In this document: in pieces, positions 7,946 through 16,983 of the stretch
Position numbering within the stretch: the stretch's first letter is position 1
Layout of the letters: the number at the start of each line of letters is the position of its first letter
Assembly (NCBI RefSeq): GCF_005893125.1
Contig: NZ_VCJS01000104.1
Coordinates: 1 to 44,632 of the forward strand
Direction: 5' to 3'
DNA from: Nonomuraea basaltis
Lineage (GTDB): Bacteria; Actinomycetota; Actinomycetes; Streptosporangiales; Streptosporangiaceae
DNA length: 44,632 nt
Program-made: the position numbers and the translations under genes
The notes under the pieces: model-generated
Told to the model about the DNA's origin: nothing
The model's input: the letters and a program-made list of their open reading frames with translations, nothing else
The model's database searches: none

Positions 7946-9556
7946 TCAGCGGAAGAACGATCTGCGCGGCTCCTGGCCGATCACGCTGCCGATGCAGCGG
8001 TAGAAGCGCACCCCGTCCTCGAACTGCGCCTGGGACGGCGGCATGACGTCGGCCTGCCATCTGAGCGCCGCGATGTTCCTGGCCGTGCCGACCCGGCTGG
8101 CCAGGAGGACCGTGCGGCTGCAGACCCTTTTCACTTTCGGGTGCTTGGCGAGGTCCTGCTGCACGTAGGTGTCGGAGTCCTTGGGGATCGGGGCGACCGC
8201 GAACGTCTCCCACGAGTGGGTCTCCTCGCAGCCGAGCCGCCTGGCCTTGGTGTCGCCCGTGATGATCACCAGACCGCCCCAGCACTCCGACTCCCGTACG
8301 CAGGCCGCTCCGGCGCCGCGCACCTTGGCGGCCGGGCAGTTCTGCGTGTACGTGTCGAGGCCGGTGAACACCTTGGCCGCCTCTGACGTGGCCTTCTCCG
8401 TGGTGGCCGTGCTGCCGGGCTCGGCCTGCCGCCGGGTTTCCGGCTGCTGGATGACCTGGGTATAGACGATCACTCCGGCGCCGACCGCGATCACCAGGGA
8501 CAGGGCGGCGATTACCGCGACCAGCGCCTTGTTGAGACCGTGGGGTGCGGACGGTCTGGTGTCCGGCTGGCCGCCCGGCGGCGCGTCGGTGGGTTGTCGC
8601 ATGACCGGGGCCTGCTGGGGGCCTGGAGCCTGCGGGGACCCCGGCCGACTCATGGGCGTGGGCACGGACGGGGTGAACGGCACGGAGGGCGAGCTGAGCG
8701 GTCCGCCATGGTGGCCCGCTTCCGGGCGCTGAGGCCCAGCGGGGCGGCCTGAAGACGGGCCAAGGGGGACGGCGGCGAGGGCGTCGCGGAGCGCGGCGGC
8801 GCTGGGGATGCGCTCGCGGGGGTCGGTGGCCAGTGCTTGCCGGAGTACGGCGGTAAGCTCCGGCGGGACGCCCGGGATCTCCGGGATCGGCAGGCGGTGC
8901 AGGGCCAGGATCATGGCCAGGTTCGGTACGCCGCTCTCGGGGAAACGCGGCGGGCGGCCGGACAGCAGGGCGTAAACGGTGGCCGCCAGGGCGTACACGT
9001 CGCCGGCCGGGCTCGGTTCGGCCAGTTCGAAGGCCTCGGGCGGCGCGTACGAGGGCGTCAGAGACTCGCGGGTGACCGAGGCCTCGGGGCCGGAGGCGGG
9101 CATGGTGGCCAGGCCGAAGTCCGACAGCGCCACCTGGCCGTACCGGTTGAGGAGGATGTTGCCCGGCTTGACGTCGCGGTGCAGGACACCCTGTGCGTGC
9201 GCGGCCGCCAGCGCGTCGGCGATGCGGACGCCCACGTCGCGGGCCTCGTCGGGGGAGAGCATCCGGCCGGACAGTGAGCCGCCGGGACACAGTTCGAGCA
9301 CCATGTACGGCCGCCCGTCGGGCAGCAGCCCCGCGTCGTAGACCGGCACCACGTGGGGATGGCCGGACAGGGCGCCGGCCGCCGTGACCTCGCGGAGGAA
9401 GCGGCGTCTGTCGCGGTCGGACAGCAGGACCCGGTTGTCGACCTTGAGCGCGACCTCGCGGCCGACGGTCGACTGCAGGGCGAGATACACCACCCCGAAG
9501 CCGCCCTGCCCGAGCACGCCCTTGATCTCGTAGCCGGGCACGGATAATTCGGACAC
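7946..9556 (-). CDS. PknB-type Ser/Thr kinase with one membrane helix and Cys-rich outer domain
   Basis: 536-residue receptor-like kinase. The kinase domain (about residues 8-265) has the glycine loop GQGGFG (16-21), Lys38, HRDVKPGN (126-133) and DFG (146-148), so it looks active. A Pro-rich linker (265-340) leads to one membrane helix (about 344-366). The outer part of about 170 residues contains six cysteines that could form three disulfides and no PASTA repeats. It lacks close resemblance to a sensor family I can name with certainty; it recalls the septum-formation-like domains seen on some actinobacterial kinases. The GTG start has a TACGCT -10-like box at 9564-9569, 7 bases upstream, suggesting a leaderless transcript. 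Confidence 0.88.
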   Translation of the reverse strand: MSELSVPGYEIKGVLGQGGFGVVYLALQSTVGREVALKVDNRVLLSDRDRRRFLREVTAAGALSGHPHVVPVYDAGLLPDGRPYMVLELCPGGSLSGRMLSPDEARDVGVRIADALAAAHAQGVLHRDVKPGNILLNRYGQVALSDFGLATMPASGPEASVTRESLTPSYAPPEAFELAEPSPAGDVYALAATVYALLSGRPPRFPESGVPNLAMILALHRLPIPEIPGVPPELTAVLRQALATDPRERIPSAAALRDALAAVPLGPSSGRPAGPQRPEAGHHGGPLSSPSVPFTPSVPTPMSRPGSPQAPGPQQAPVMRQPTDAPPGGQPDTRPSAPHGLNKALVAVIAALSLVIAVGAGVIVYTQVIQQPETRRQAEPGSTATTEKATSEAAKVFTGLDTYTQNCPAAKVRGAGAACVRESECWGGLVIITGDTKARRLGCEETHSWETFAVAPIPKDSDTYVQQDLAKHPKVKRVCSRTVLLASRVGTARNIAALRWQADVMPPSQAQFEDGVRFYRCIGSVIGQEPRRSFFR

Positions 9557-9703
9557 GCGCGGAAGCGTACACGGTGCGGAATCACTCGATCTTGTGTTTG
9601 AAGTCGATGGACTACCGTCTCAGGCCCGGGACCAGGCGGTCCGCCAGTTCCTCCAGGGCCTCGTTCGGCACCATACCGGCGGGGATCGATAGGGTCGTGC
9701 GAC
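9557..9703. other. Intergenic region with a short coding-like tail on the minus strand
   Basis: The region separates the divergent kinase and MazG-like genes. On the minus strand, 9612-9700 reads as a tail ending PNEALEELADRLVPGLRR and a TAG stop, with amino-acid composition of a real protein C-terminus but no start. It may be a remnant of a lost gene; I cannot name the family. No other element was recognised. Confidence 0.3.
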
Positions 9704-10066
9704 GTGACGACGGAGCTGGAACACCTTGCCGTACGCCTGCGCGAGTTTGCCCGGGCCAGGGACTGGGAGCAGTTCCACACGCCGAAGAACCTCGTGATGG
9801 CGCTGGCGGGCGAGGTGGGGGAGCTGGTGGCGGAGTTCCAGTGGCTCACCGCCGACGAGTCCGAGAGTCCCGATCCCGACGCGCTCGCCAGGATGCGGAC
9901 CGAGCTGGGGGATGTGACGCTCTACCTGGTGCGGCTGGCCGACGTCCTCGGGGTGGACCTGGTGGAGGCGGCGCGGGCGAAGCTCGATGACAACGAGCGC
10001 CGCTACGACGCCGAGCTCTATCGGGGCTCGGCCAGGAAGGCGCCGCCCTCACCACGCGACGGTTGA
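9704..10066 (+). CDS. MazG-like nucleotide pyrophosphohydrolase
   Basis: 120-residue all-alpha NTP-PPase. The metal-binding helices are visible as GEVGELVAEFQW (about residues 36-47) and ELGDVTLYLVRLAD (about 66-79), giving the ExxE...ExxD pattern of the MazG/dCTPase-1 group. Such enzymes hydrolyse (d)NTPs to monophosphate and pyrophosphate, cleaning the nucleotide pool; the preferred nucleotide is unknown. It starts with GTG at 9704 and the length fits the single-domain family. It stands alone between the divergent kinase gene and the regulator gene downstream. Confidence 0.85.
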   Translation: MTTELEHLAVRLREFARARDWEQFHTPKNLVMALAGEVGELVAEFQWLTADESESPDPDALARMRTELGDVTLYLVRLADVLGVDLVEAARAKLDDNERRYDAELYRGSARKAPPSPRDG

Positions 10067-10163
10067 GCCGGGCGCACGACACCTCTGGAACGGGCGGTGG
10101 CGCTGAGGTGCGGGAGCGCGGTGTGCTTTTCGTGGGCTTGAGGCCGCGCATAAGGTGACGAGC

Positions 10164-13100
10164 ATGCGTTTTGGGGTGCTGGGACCGCTGGCCGTGTGGA
10201 CCGACGCCGGCGAAGTCGTCACGATCCCGGGCCTCAAGGTCCGGGCGTTGCTCGTCGACCTGCTCGTCCACGAGGGGCACCCGGTGTCCGTGGACCGGCT
10301 CGTCGACGACCTGTGGGGGGAGGAGCCGCCGGGCAATCCGGGGGGCGCGCTCCAGGTACGCGTCTCGCAGCTGCGCAAGGCGTTCGAGGACGCCGAGGCC
10401 GGGGGCAAGAACCTCGTGGTCTCCCGCGCCCCCGGCTACCTGCTGCGCCCGGACCCCGGAGCCGTGGACGCCGCGCGCTTCGCCGATCTGCTGGCGCGGG
10501 CCGAGGCCGCCGACAGCCCGAGGACCAGGGCGGTGCTGCTGGGCGACGCGCTGGCGCTGTGGCGGGGGCCCGCGTACGCCGACTTCGCCGACGAGGAGTT
10601 CACCAGGTCGGCCATCCTCCGGTTGGAGGAGCAGCGGCTGTCGGCGCTGGAGCAGCACGCCGAGGTACGGCTGGAGCTGGGCGAGCACGGGCTGCTCGTA
10701 GGAGAGCTGGGCGACCTGGTGGCCAGACACCCGCTCAGGGAGCGGCTGCGTGCCGTGCACATGCGGGCCCTCTACCGGGCGGGACGCCAGAGCGAGGCGC
10801 TGGCCAGCTACGGCGAGCTGCGCGAGCGGCTGGCCGACGAGCTGGGCCTGGACCCAGGGCCGGAGATCGTCGCGCTCCACCAGGCGATACTGGGCCAGGA
10901 CCCGTCGCTGAGCATGCCCGCCGACCGGCCCCGGACGAACCTGCCCGCCGCCGTCAGCAAGCTGATCGGCCGGGACGAGGCCCTGGCCGAGGTGTGCGCG
11001 CTGGTCGGGGAGGAGCGGCTGGTGACGCTCACCGGCAGCGGCGGGGTCGGGAAGACCCGGCTCGCGCTGGAGGCGGCGAATCGGCTGCTGGAGGGATTCG
11101 AGGACGGCGCGTGGCTGGTCGAGCTGGACCCGGCCTCCCGAGCCGAGCTGGACCAGGCGTCGCGGTCCCCGGCGGAGGCCGTCATGGCGGCGCTGGACAT
11201 CAGAGAGGGCGCCGACTCAGCCGGCCTCCTCGGGCAGCTGGCGGGCGCGCTCAGACAGCGCCGGATGCTGCTGGTGCTGGACAACTGCGAGCACGTGGTC
11301 GAGCCGGTCGCCGAGCTGGCCGAGCTGCTCCTGCGGGCCTGCCCCGGCCTGCGCATCCTGGCCACCAGCAGGGAGCCGCTGTCCGTGGACGGCGAGGTGC
11401 TGTGGAGCGTGCCGCCGCTCGACGTGCCCGCGACCACCGACCTGGCGGCCATGGCCCGCTCCCACGCCGTCCGGCTGTTCGTGACCCGCGCCGCCGCCTC
11501 CGCCCGCGGCTTCGCGCTCGACGCCGGAAACGCACAGGCGGTCGCGCAGCTGTGCCGGCGGCTGGACGGCATGCCGCTGGCGCTGGAGCTGGCCGCGACC
11601 CGGGTGCGGGCGCTCGGCGTGCACGGCGTGGTGGCCAGGCTGGACGACCGGTTCCGGCTGCTGGCCTCCGGGCAGCGCGGCGCCCCCGCCCGCCAGCAGA
11701 CGCTGACCGCGGTGATCGACTGGAGCTGGGATCTGCTGTCCGACGAGGAGCGCCGCGTCCTGCGCCGCCTGGCCGTGCACGCCGACGGGTGCACGCTGGA
11801 GGCCGCCGAGTCCGTCTGCGCGGAGCCCGGTCCCGGCATCGACAACCCCGGCGTCGACGTGCTCGACCTGCTGGCCCGGCTGGTCGACCGCTCGCTCGTG
11901 GTCGTCGTCGACGCCCCGGCGGGCGTCAGGTACCGGCTGCTGGAGTCGGTGTCGGCGTACTGCGTGGCCCGGCTGGCCGACGAAGGCGAGCTGGAGCCGG
12001 TACGCCTCGCGCACCTGCGCCACTACCTGGCGCTGGCCGAACAGGCCGAGCCGAAGCTGTACGGGCACGAACAGCGCGAGTGGCTGCTGCGCCTGGACAA
12101 CGAGGCCGCCAACATGCGTACGGCGCTCGACACCGCGATCGCCCGAGCGGACGCCGGCAGCGCGGCGCGACTGGTGAACGCCCTGACCTGGTACTGGTAC
12201 CTGCGCGGAAGGCTGGCCGAGGGCCGGCGGTCGCTGGCGGCGGCCCTGTCCGTGGCGGGGGAGCCCTCCGCGTCCAGAGCAAGGGCGGCGGCCTGGCACG
12301 CCGGCTTCGCGCTCACGCTCGGCGAGCAGGTCGAATGGGGGCCCGCGCTGGAGGCCGTCGCGGATCCCGGCCAGCGGGCCAGGGCCGAGATGTTCCTCAG
12401 CATGCACGTCGGGGACATGGCGACGGGGCAGGAGCTGATGCGCCGGGCGCTGACCACGTTCCGGGCCGTCGGCGATCGGTGGGGCGTGGCCGCCGCGCTC
12501 GCCAGACAGGCCATGGACGCCTTCACCCAGCGCGACGTCGAGGCGCTGGAGCGCCTGGCAGGGGAGAGCGTCCGGCTGTTCACCGAGCTCGGCGACCGCT
12601 GGGGGCTGCTGCGGGCCACGGAATGGCTGGCGTCGGTGGCCGAGATGGCCAACGACACCGAGCGGGCCAACCGGCTGTTCGGCGAGGGACTGCGGATGGC
12701 GGAGGACCTCGGCCTGTGGCCCGAGGTCGCCACGCGCACCGCCTGGCTCGGCTGGATCGCGATGCAGAGCGGCGACTACGACCGCGCCATCGAAATCTCC
12801 GAGCGGGCCATGAAGCTGGCCGCCGACCAGGGCTACAAGGACGGCGAGATCCAGGCGGAGATGGGCCTGGCCTTCGCCGCGCGCCGGGCGGGGCGGATAG
12901 AGCTGGCCGAGACGCACCTGCTCCGCCTGCTGGAAGGGGTGCCACGAGGCCCGGAGGTCGAGCCGGTCATGTTCCTGCCGGACGTGCTCAGCGAGCTGGG
13001 CTACCTGGTGGAGCTGCGCGGCGATCCGGCCGCGGCCCTGGCGCTGCACGCGGAGGCGCTGGCGGCCTCGCAGAGGATCGGCGATCCCAGGTCGGCCGCG

Positions 13101-13334
13101 TCCGTGGTGGAGGCCGCGGCCTCGGCGTCAGGGGCGAGCGAGAAGGCCGCCAGGCTGCTGGGGCTGGCGGCCGCGGCCAGGGAGCACCACCAGACGCCCG
13201 CCGGGCCGTGGGAGCTGGCCGAGATCGAGCGGGTGGCGGCCCGGGTGCGTGACGCGCTCGGAGCGGAGGCGTTCGCGGCCGCGTACGAGGAAGGGACCAA
13301 CCTCAAACTGGATGATGCTCCGCATCTGCTGTGA
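10164..13334 (+). CDS. AfsR/SARP family transcriptional regulator with NB-ARC and TPR domains
   Basis: 1056-residue regulator. Residues 1-95 form an OmpR-type winged helix and 96-245 the bacterial transcriptional activation domain (BTAD) that define the SARP group. A STAND/NB-ARC ATPase follows with Walker A GSGGVGKT (about 291-298), RMLLVLDNCEH as Walker B and the GMPLALELAA motif, then alpha-helical TPR-like repeats to the C-terminus. Such proteins activate antibiotic or developmental genes, usually after nucleotide-dependent assembly. ATG at 10164 is preferred because AAGGTG lies 6 bases upstream; a GTG three codons earlier is possible. No biosynthetic cluster adjoins it, so the target is unknown. 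The 3' end overlaps the convergent SRPBCC gene by 32 bases. Confidence 0.9.
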   Translation: MRFGVLGPLAVWTDAGEVVTIPGLKVRALLVDLLVHEGHPVSVDRLVDDLWGEEPPGNPGGALQVRVSQLRKAFEDAEAGGKNLVVSRAPGYLLRPDPGAVDAARFADLLARAEAADSPRTRAVLLGDALALWRGPAYADFADEEFTRSAILRLEEQRLSALEQHAEVRLELGEHGLLVGELGDLVARHPLRERLRAVHMRALYRAGRQSEALASYGELRERLADELGLDPGPEIVALHQAILGQDPSLSMPADRPRTNLPAAVSKLIGRDEALAEVCALVGEERLVTLTGSGGVGKTRLALEAANRLLEGFEDGAWLVELDPASRAELDQASRSPAEAVMAALDIREGADSAGLLGQLAGALRQRRMLLVLDNCEHVVEPVAELAELLLRACPGLRILATSREPLSVDGEVLWSVPPLDVPATTDLAAMARSHAVRLFVTRAAASARGFALDAGNAQAVAQLCRRLDGMPLALELAATRVRALGVHGVVARLDDRFRLLASGQRGAPARQQTLTAVIDWSWDLLSDEERRVLRRLAVHADGCTLEAAESVCAEPGPGIDNPGVDVLDLLARLVDRSLVVVVDAPAGVRYRLLESVSAYCVARLADEGELEPVRLAHLRHYLALAEQAEPKLYGHEQREWLLRLDNEAANMRTALDTAIARADAGSAARLVNALTWYWYLRGRLAEGRRSLAAALSVAGEPSASRARAAAWHAGFALTLGEQVEWGPALEAVADPGQRARAEMFLSMHVGDMATGQELMRRALTTFRAVGDRWGVAAALARQAMDAFTQRDVEALERLAGESVRLFTELGDRWGLLRATEWLASVAEMANDTERANRLFGEGLRMAEDLGLWPEVATRTAWLGWIAMQSGDYDRAIEISERAMKLAADQGYKDGEIQAEMGLAFAARRAGRIELAETHLLRLLEGVPRGPEVEPVMFLPDVLSELGYLVELRGDPAAALALHAEALAASQRIGDPRSAASVVEAAASASGASEKAARLLGLAAAAREHHQTPAGPWELAEIERVAARVRDALGAEAFAAAYEEGTNLKLDDAPHLL

Positions 13335-13770
13335 CGTGCTCGGTCAGGCGGTCGAAGAACTCGACCCAGCCCTCTCTGGCCTGCTCGGCGTGCGCCTGGT
13401 CGGTGTTGACGCCGTACTGGTGGAAGCGCATCTCGGTCTTGCCGTCCACGTCCGCGAAGCCGACCGTCACCACGGACGCGGGCCCGTCGCCCGGATCGTC
13501 GGGGTCGCCGGTCGTGAACACCAGCCGCTCGGGCTCCGTCACCTCGCGGTACGTGCCGTCGAGCGTCACCTCGAACCCTTCGTCGCCCACCAGCGTGGCC
13601 CGCCAGATCCCGCCGGGCCACGCGTCCAGGGTGAGCCGGCCGATCGGCGTGGCCATCATCCGGGGCCCGAACCAGCGGGAGAAGCGCTCGGGCTCGGTCC
13701 AGGCGGCCCACACCAGCTCGCGGGGGGCGTCGAAGACACGGATGATCTCGTATTCGGCGGTCTGGGCCAT
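13303..13770 (-). CDS. SRPBCC (AHSA1/START-like) domain protein
   Basis: 155-residue single-domain protein of the activator-of-Hsp90-ATPase-1-like group in the SRPBCC superfamily. The N-terminal strand IIRVFDAPRELVWAAWTEPE and the RWFGPRMM turn are characteristic, with a GTYREVTEPERLVFT strand in the middle. These folds enclose hydrophobic ligands; no function is assigned. The ATG at 13770 is chosen for the AGGAGG 8 bases upstream; an earlier in-frame start lacks one. Its 3' end overlaps that of the AfsR-like gene by 32 bases. Upstream lie two CTTAAG palindromes 22 bases apart that could bind a regulator. Confidence 0.85.
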   Translation of the reverse strand: MAQTAEYEIIRVFDAPRELVWAAWTEPERFSRWFGPRMMATPIGRLTLDAWPGGIWRATLVGDEGFEVTLDGTYREVTEPERLVFTTGDPDDPGDGPASVVTVGFADVDGKTEMRFHQYGVNTDQAHAEQAREGWVEFFDRLTEHVTADAEHHPV

Positions 13771-13817
13771 CGCTTTGTCCTCCTGGCACGGCGGTTTCGA
13801 TGCTCCCAAGGTGCCGT

Positions 13818-13854
13818 GCCGTGCTTAAGGTCCACTTCCCGTGCCCTTAAGGGC
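13818..13854. repeat. Paired CCGTGC-TTAAGG repeats upstream of SRPBCC gene
   Basis: CCGTGCTTAAGG (13818-13829) recurs as CCGTGCCCTTAAGG (13839-13852); the second copy lies in the 12-base perfect palindrome GCCCTTAAGGGC (13843-13854). The CTTAAG centres are 22 bases apart, two helical turns, upstream of the minus-strand gene starting at 13770. This looks like a tandem regulator site, but no cognate regulator gene lies next to it. Confidence 0.4.
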
Positions 13855-13956
13855 CCCACGACGCCTTGTCCCGAGTCGCGGAAGCACCGCCGGAGCGTCG
13901 CACGCCGGGCGGGCGGGAGGCGGGCGCGGTCCATGCCGGTGTGGCAGGCTGGGGCC

Positions 13957-15171
13957 ATGCGGATCATTCGCGCCGCCAGGGTGCTCACCGGGCGCCCCGG
14001 AGAGGTGATCCGGGACGGCGAGGTCGCCATCGACGGCGCCACGATCGTCTCCGCAGGGCCGCGCGGCAGCGCCGGCGACGCCGAAGAGGTGCTCGATCTG
14101 CCCGGCCACACCGTGCTGCCGGGGCTGATCGACGCGCACGTGCACCTGGGGTTCGACGACAAGGTGGACCCGGTGACGCGGCGCAGCGCCGAGAGCGACC
14201 ACCACCTGCTGCTGCGCATGGCGGAGAACGCGCGCAAGCTCGTGTCCGCCGGTGTCACCACCGCCCGGGACCTCGGCGGTCGCGGCTTCCTCGACCTGGC
14301 GTTACGGAACGCGATCGAGGAGGGCTTGGCCGTCGGCCCGCACCTCCTGGCCGCGACCAGGCCCATCACGATCACCGGCGGCCACTGCTGGTACATGGGC
14401 GGCGAGGCCGACGACGAGCCCGCCATCCGCCGCGTGGCCAGGGAGAACCTGCGGGCCGGCGCCGACTGCCTGAAGGTGATGGCCTCGGGCGGCCAGATGA
14501 CGCCGGGCGCCCCGCCGAGCTGGGTGCCGCAGTACACCACCGAGCAGATCCGCGCCATCGTGGAGGAGGCGGCCACGCGTGGCAAGGGCGTCGCGGCCCA
14601 CGCCCACGCGCACAACGCGATCCGCAGCGCCGTCGAGGCGGGCGTCGCCACCATCGAGCACTGCTCGTTCTTCACCTCCTCCGGGCACCGCTACGACGCC
14701 GAGCTGGCCGACGTGGTCGCGACGAGCGGCACGTACGTCTGCCCAACCGTGCACGGCGTCTTCTGGCGGCTGCGCGACACGTTCGGGCCCGAGATGATCG
14801 ACGCCTGGCTGGCCGGGGTCGTGGCCATGCGGGAGGCCGGGGTGCGCCTCATCGCGGGCACCGACTCCGGGTTCGGCGCGGCGGGCGTGGACAACCCCAC
14901 CAACGGATACGTCGCCGGCCTGGAGGTGTTCGCCCACGCCGGGTTCGGCAACGCGGAGATCGTCGAGATGGCCACCGCGCGGGCGGCCGACGCCTGCGGG
15001 GTGGGCGAGGTGACCGGCACTTTGGAGGCGGGCAAGCGGGCCGACCTGATCGCGGTCCGGGGCGACCCGCTCGTCCGCATCGCCGACCTGCGCAACCTCA
15101 CACTCGTCCTCGTTTCCGGACGCGCCGTCACCCAGACGGGCGTGGACACCGTGACCACGTCCGTCGGCTGA
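13957..15171 (+). CDS. Metal-dependent amidohydrolase family protein
   Basis: 404-residue amidohydrolase-superfamily enzyme. The metal-binding set is complete: HVH (His61, His63) after GLIDA, a likely carboxylated Lys173 in CLKVMASGG, the HAHAH strand (215-219), His235 in IEHCSF and Asp303 in GTDSG. The sequence resembles the prolidase/imidazolonepropionase-like branch that hydrolyses dipeptides or cyclic amides, but the substrate cannot be told. The ATG at 13957 follows GGGGCC. The esterase gene follows after 18 bases and is probably cotranscribed. Confidence 0.88.
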   Translation: MRIIRAARVLTGRPGEVIRDGEVAIDGATIVSAGPRGSAGDAEEVLDLPGHTVLPGLIDAHVHLGFDDKVDPVTRRSAESDHHLLLRMAENARKLVSAGVTTARDLGGRGFLDLALRNAIEEGLAVGPHLLAATRPITITGGHCWYMGGEADDEPAIRRVARENLRAGADCLKVMASGGQMTPGAPPSWVPQYTTEQIRAIVEEAATRGKGVAAHAHAHNAIRSAVEAGVATIEHCSFFTSSGHRYDAELADVVATSGTYVCPTVHGVFWRLRDTFGPEMIDAWLAGVVAMREAGVRLIAGTDSGFGAAGVDNPTNGYVAGLEVFAHAGFGNAEIVEMATARAADACGVGEVTGTLEAGKRADLIAVRGDPLVRIADLRNLTLVLVSGRAVTQTGVDTVTTSVG

Positions 15172-15189
15172 ACTCTGGAGGAACATCCC

Positions 15190-16233
15190 ATGCTGCCCTG
15201 GTCCGCCGATCTGGCCGGCCGTCTGGACCACAACGTGATCGACAGTGCCCTGCTGCGCGGCAACCCCCTGGGGGATCCGCACGAGCGGCCGCTGCTGGTG
15301 TACGTCCCGCCGGGTTACGACGACGCGCCCGACCGCCGCTACCCCTCCGTCTACGTGCTGCTCGGCTACACCGGCCACGTCACCATGTGGCTGAACCGGT
15401 CGCCGTTCCGCCGGCCGTACCCGGAGCTGGCCGACGCCGTGTTCGCCACCGGCGAGGCCCCGCCCGCGATCGTCGTGTACGTGGACGCGTGGACCGCGCT
15501 CGGCGGCAGCCAGTACGTCGACTCGCCCGGCACCGGCCGCTACCACTCCTACCTGCGTGACGAGGTCGTGCCGTGGGTGGACGCGCACTACCGGACGATC
15601 GCCGACCGCGACCACCGCGCGGTCACCGGCAAGTCGAGCGGCGGCTACGGCGCCATGGTGACCGCCATGCTGGCGCCGGACGTGTTCGGAGCGCTGGCCA
15701 CGCACGCCGGTGACGCGTTGTTCGAGGTCAGCGCGCAGGTGTCGTTCCCGGGGCTGGCGCGCAGGCTGCGCGACATGTACGACGGCTCGTACGACAAGTT
15801 CCTCGCCGACTTCCGCGGCCGGCTCGCCGGCACCAAGGAGGGCGACCTGGACCTGCTGGAGATGTACGCCTACGCGGCCGCGTACTCCGCCGACGAGGAC
15901 GGCACCGTGCACCTGCCGTTCGACGACACCGGCGCGCTCGTGCCGGAGGTGTGGCGGCGCTGGCTGGCCTGGGACCCCGTCATGATGGCCCGGGAGCCGA
16001 AACACGCCGAGGCGTTGCGGTCGATGCGGGCCATCTGGGTGGACGCCGGCAACAAGGACGAGTACTACCTGGACTTCGGCGCCGTCGCGTTCCGCCGGGC
16101 GCTGGAGGCGGCGGGCGTACCGGACGAGCGAGTCTATTTCGAGCTGTTCGATGCCGGGCACGGCGCCATCGAATACCGCTACCCGCTCGCTCTCGCCTGG
16201 CTCGCCCGCCGCCTGGACCCGTCAGGGGGCTGA
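15190..16233 (+). CDS. Esterase of the alpha/beta-hydrolase fold (esterase D/enterochelin esterase-like)
   Basis: 347-residue protein with the PF00756-type putative esterase fold. The nucleophile elbow GKSSGGYGA places Ser149 as catalytic residue; DAGNKDEYYL and DAGHGAIEYR near the end hold the likely acid and histidine (HG in the latter). No signal peptide is seen, so it is probably cytosolic. CTGGAGGA ends 6 bases before the ATG at 15190. It follows the amidohydrolase gene closely; together they may degrade an ester- and amide-containing compound, which is inference only. Confidence 0.85.
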   Translation: MLPWSADLAGRLDHNVIDSALLRGNPLGDPHERPLLVYVPPGYDDAPDRRYPSVYVLLGYTGHVTMWLNRSPFRRPYPELADAVFATGEAPPAIVVYVDAWTALGGSQYVDSPGTGRYHSYLRDEVVPWVDAHYRTIADRDHRAVTGKSSGGYGAMVTAMLAPDVFGALATHAGDALFEVSAQVSFPGLARRLRDMYDGSYDKFLADFRGRLAGTKEGDLDLLEMYAYAAAYSADEDGTVHLPFDDTGALVPEVWRRWLAWDPVMMAREPKHAEALRSMRAIWVDAGNKDEYYLDFGAVAFRRALEAAGVPDERVYFELFDAGHGAIEYRYPLALAWLARRLDPSGG

Positions 16234-16293
16234 CAGGGCCTCGGTGGGGGCAGGCGATGGTGGCTCGACGCGTGCCCCCGCTAGGCTGCCTCG

Positions 16294-16983
16294 GTGGACA
16301 CTGCGGAATTGAAGGAACGGGTACGCGAGCTGCGCGCCCAGGGCCGCTCCCCCAAGGAGATCGCGCGCGCGCTCAAGGTGCCGCCGTCCGTCGTGGCGCC
16401 GCTGGTGCGGCAGATCGCCGCGGAGACGGTGGAGACCGGCGAGCCCGAGGTGGTCGGGTGCTGGATCAATGTCGGCTGGAGCGCCGGGCTCGGCGTGGAC
16501 CCCGCCCGCGGGTGGGTCGACGAGGCCCCGGATGCGGGCGCCGACGGCATGGTGTGCGTGCTGGTCGCCCGGCGTCACAACTGGGACCGGATGACGGTCT
16601 GCGGCTACCTGGTCGACGTCTTCTGCCTGGGCGTGAAGAACGCCATCGGCCCCGACGTGCTCGACGATCGCGAGCTGCGGCGCTTCCGCGAATACTTCTT
16701 CGGCGAGTACGCCGGCTGGCAGGAGGCCCCGATCGAGCTGGCCCAGCACCTGGTGTTCGGGGCGGTCGACTACGCTCGCACGCTCGGGTTCGAGCCGCAC
16801 GAGGACTACGCGCCCGCCGCCGAGGCGCTCGGCAAGTGGGAGGGCGACTCGGCGATCACCTTCGGGCGCAACGGCAAGCCCTTCTACATGGAGGGGCCGC
16901 ACGACGATCCCGGCAAGGTGCTGCGGACCCTGCGGCGCACGCTCTCCGACGACGACTTCGACTACGTCATCGGAGGCCGGTGA
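16294..16983 (+). CDS. Helix-turn-helix protein with uncharacterised conserved C-terminal domain
   Basis: 229 residues, GTG start. The first 50 residues look like a resolvase/sigma-like HTH (VRELRAQGRSPKEIARALKV, then PPSVVAPLVRQ). The rest is an uncharacterised domain with cysteines (VCGYLVDVFCLGVKNA), aromatic residues and a motif LVFGAVDYARTLGFEPH that I recognise only as a recurrent actinobacterial pattern, not by a named function. It may be a regulator or a nucleic-acid protein. Its end overlaps the convergent alkB by 17 bases. Confidence 0.7.
   Translation: MDTAELKERVRELRAQGRSPKEIARALKVPPSVVAPLVRQIAAETVETGEPEVVGCWINVGWSAGLGVDPARGWVDEAPDAGADGMVCVLVARRHNWDRMTVCGYLVDVFCLGVKNAIGPDVLDDRELRRFREYFFGEYAGWQEAPIELAQHLVFGAVDYARTLGFEPHEDYAPAAEALGKWEGDSAITFGRNGKPFYMEGPHDDPGKVLRTLRRTLSDDDFDYVIGGR

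Noticed and set aside
10196..13252. A 1018-codon frame parallel to the AfsR-type gene
   Set aside because: Gly/Arg/Ala-rich translation without motifs; the overlapping frame has a complete SARP-NB-ARC-TPR arrangement.
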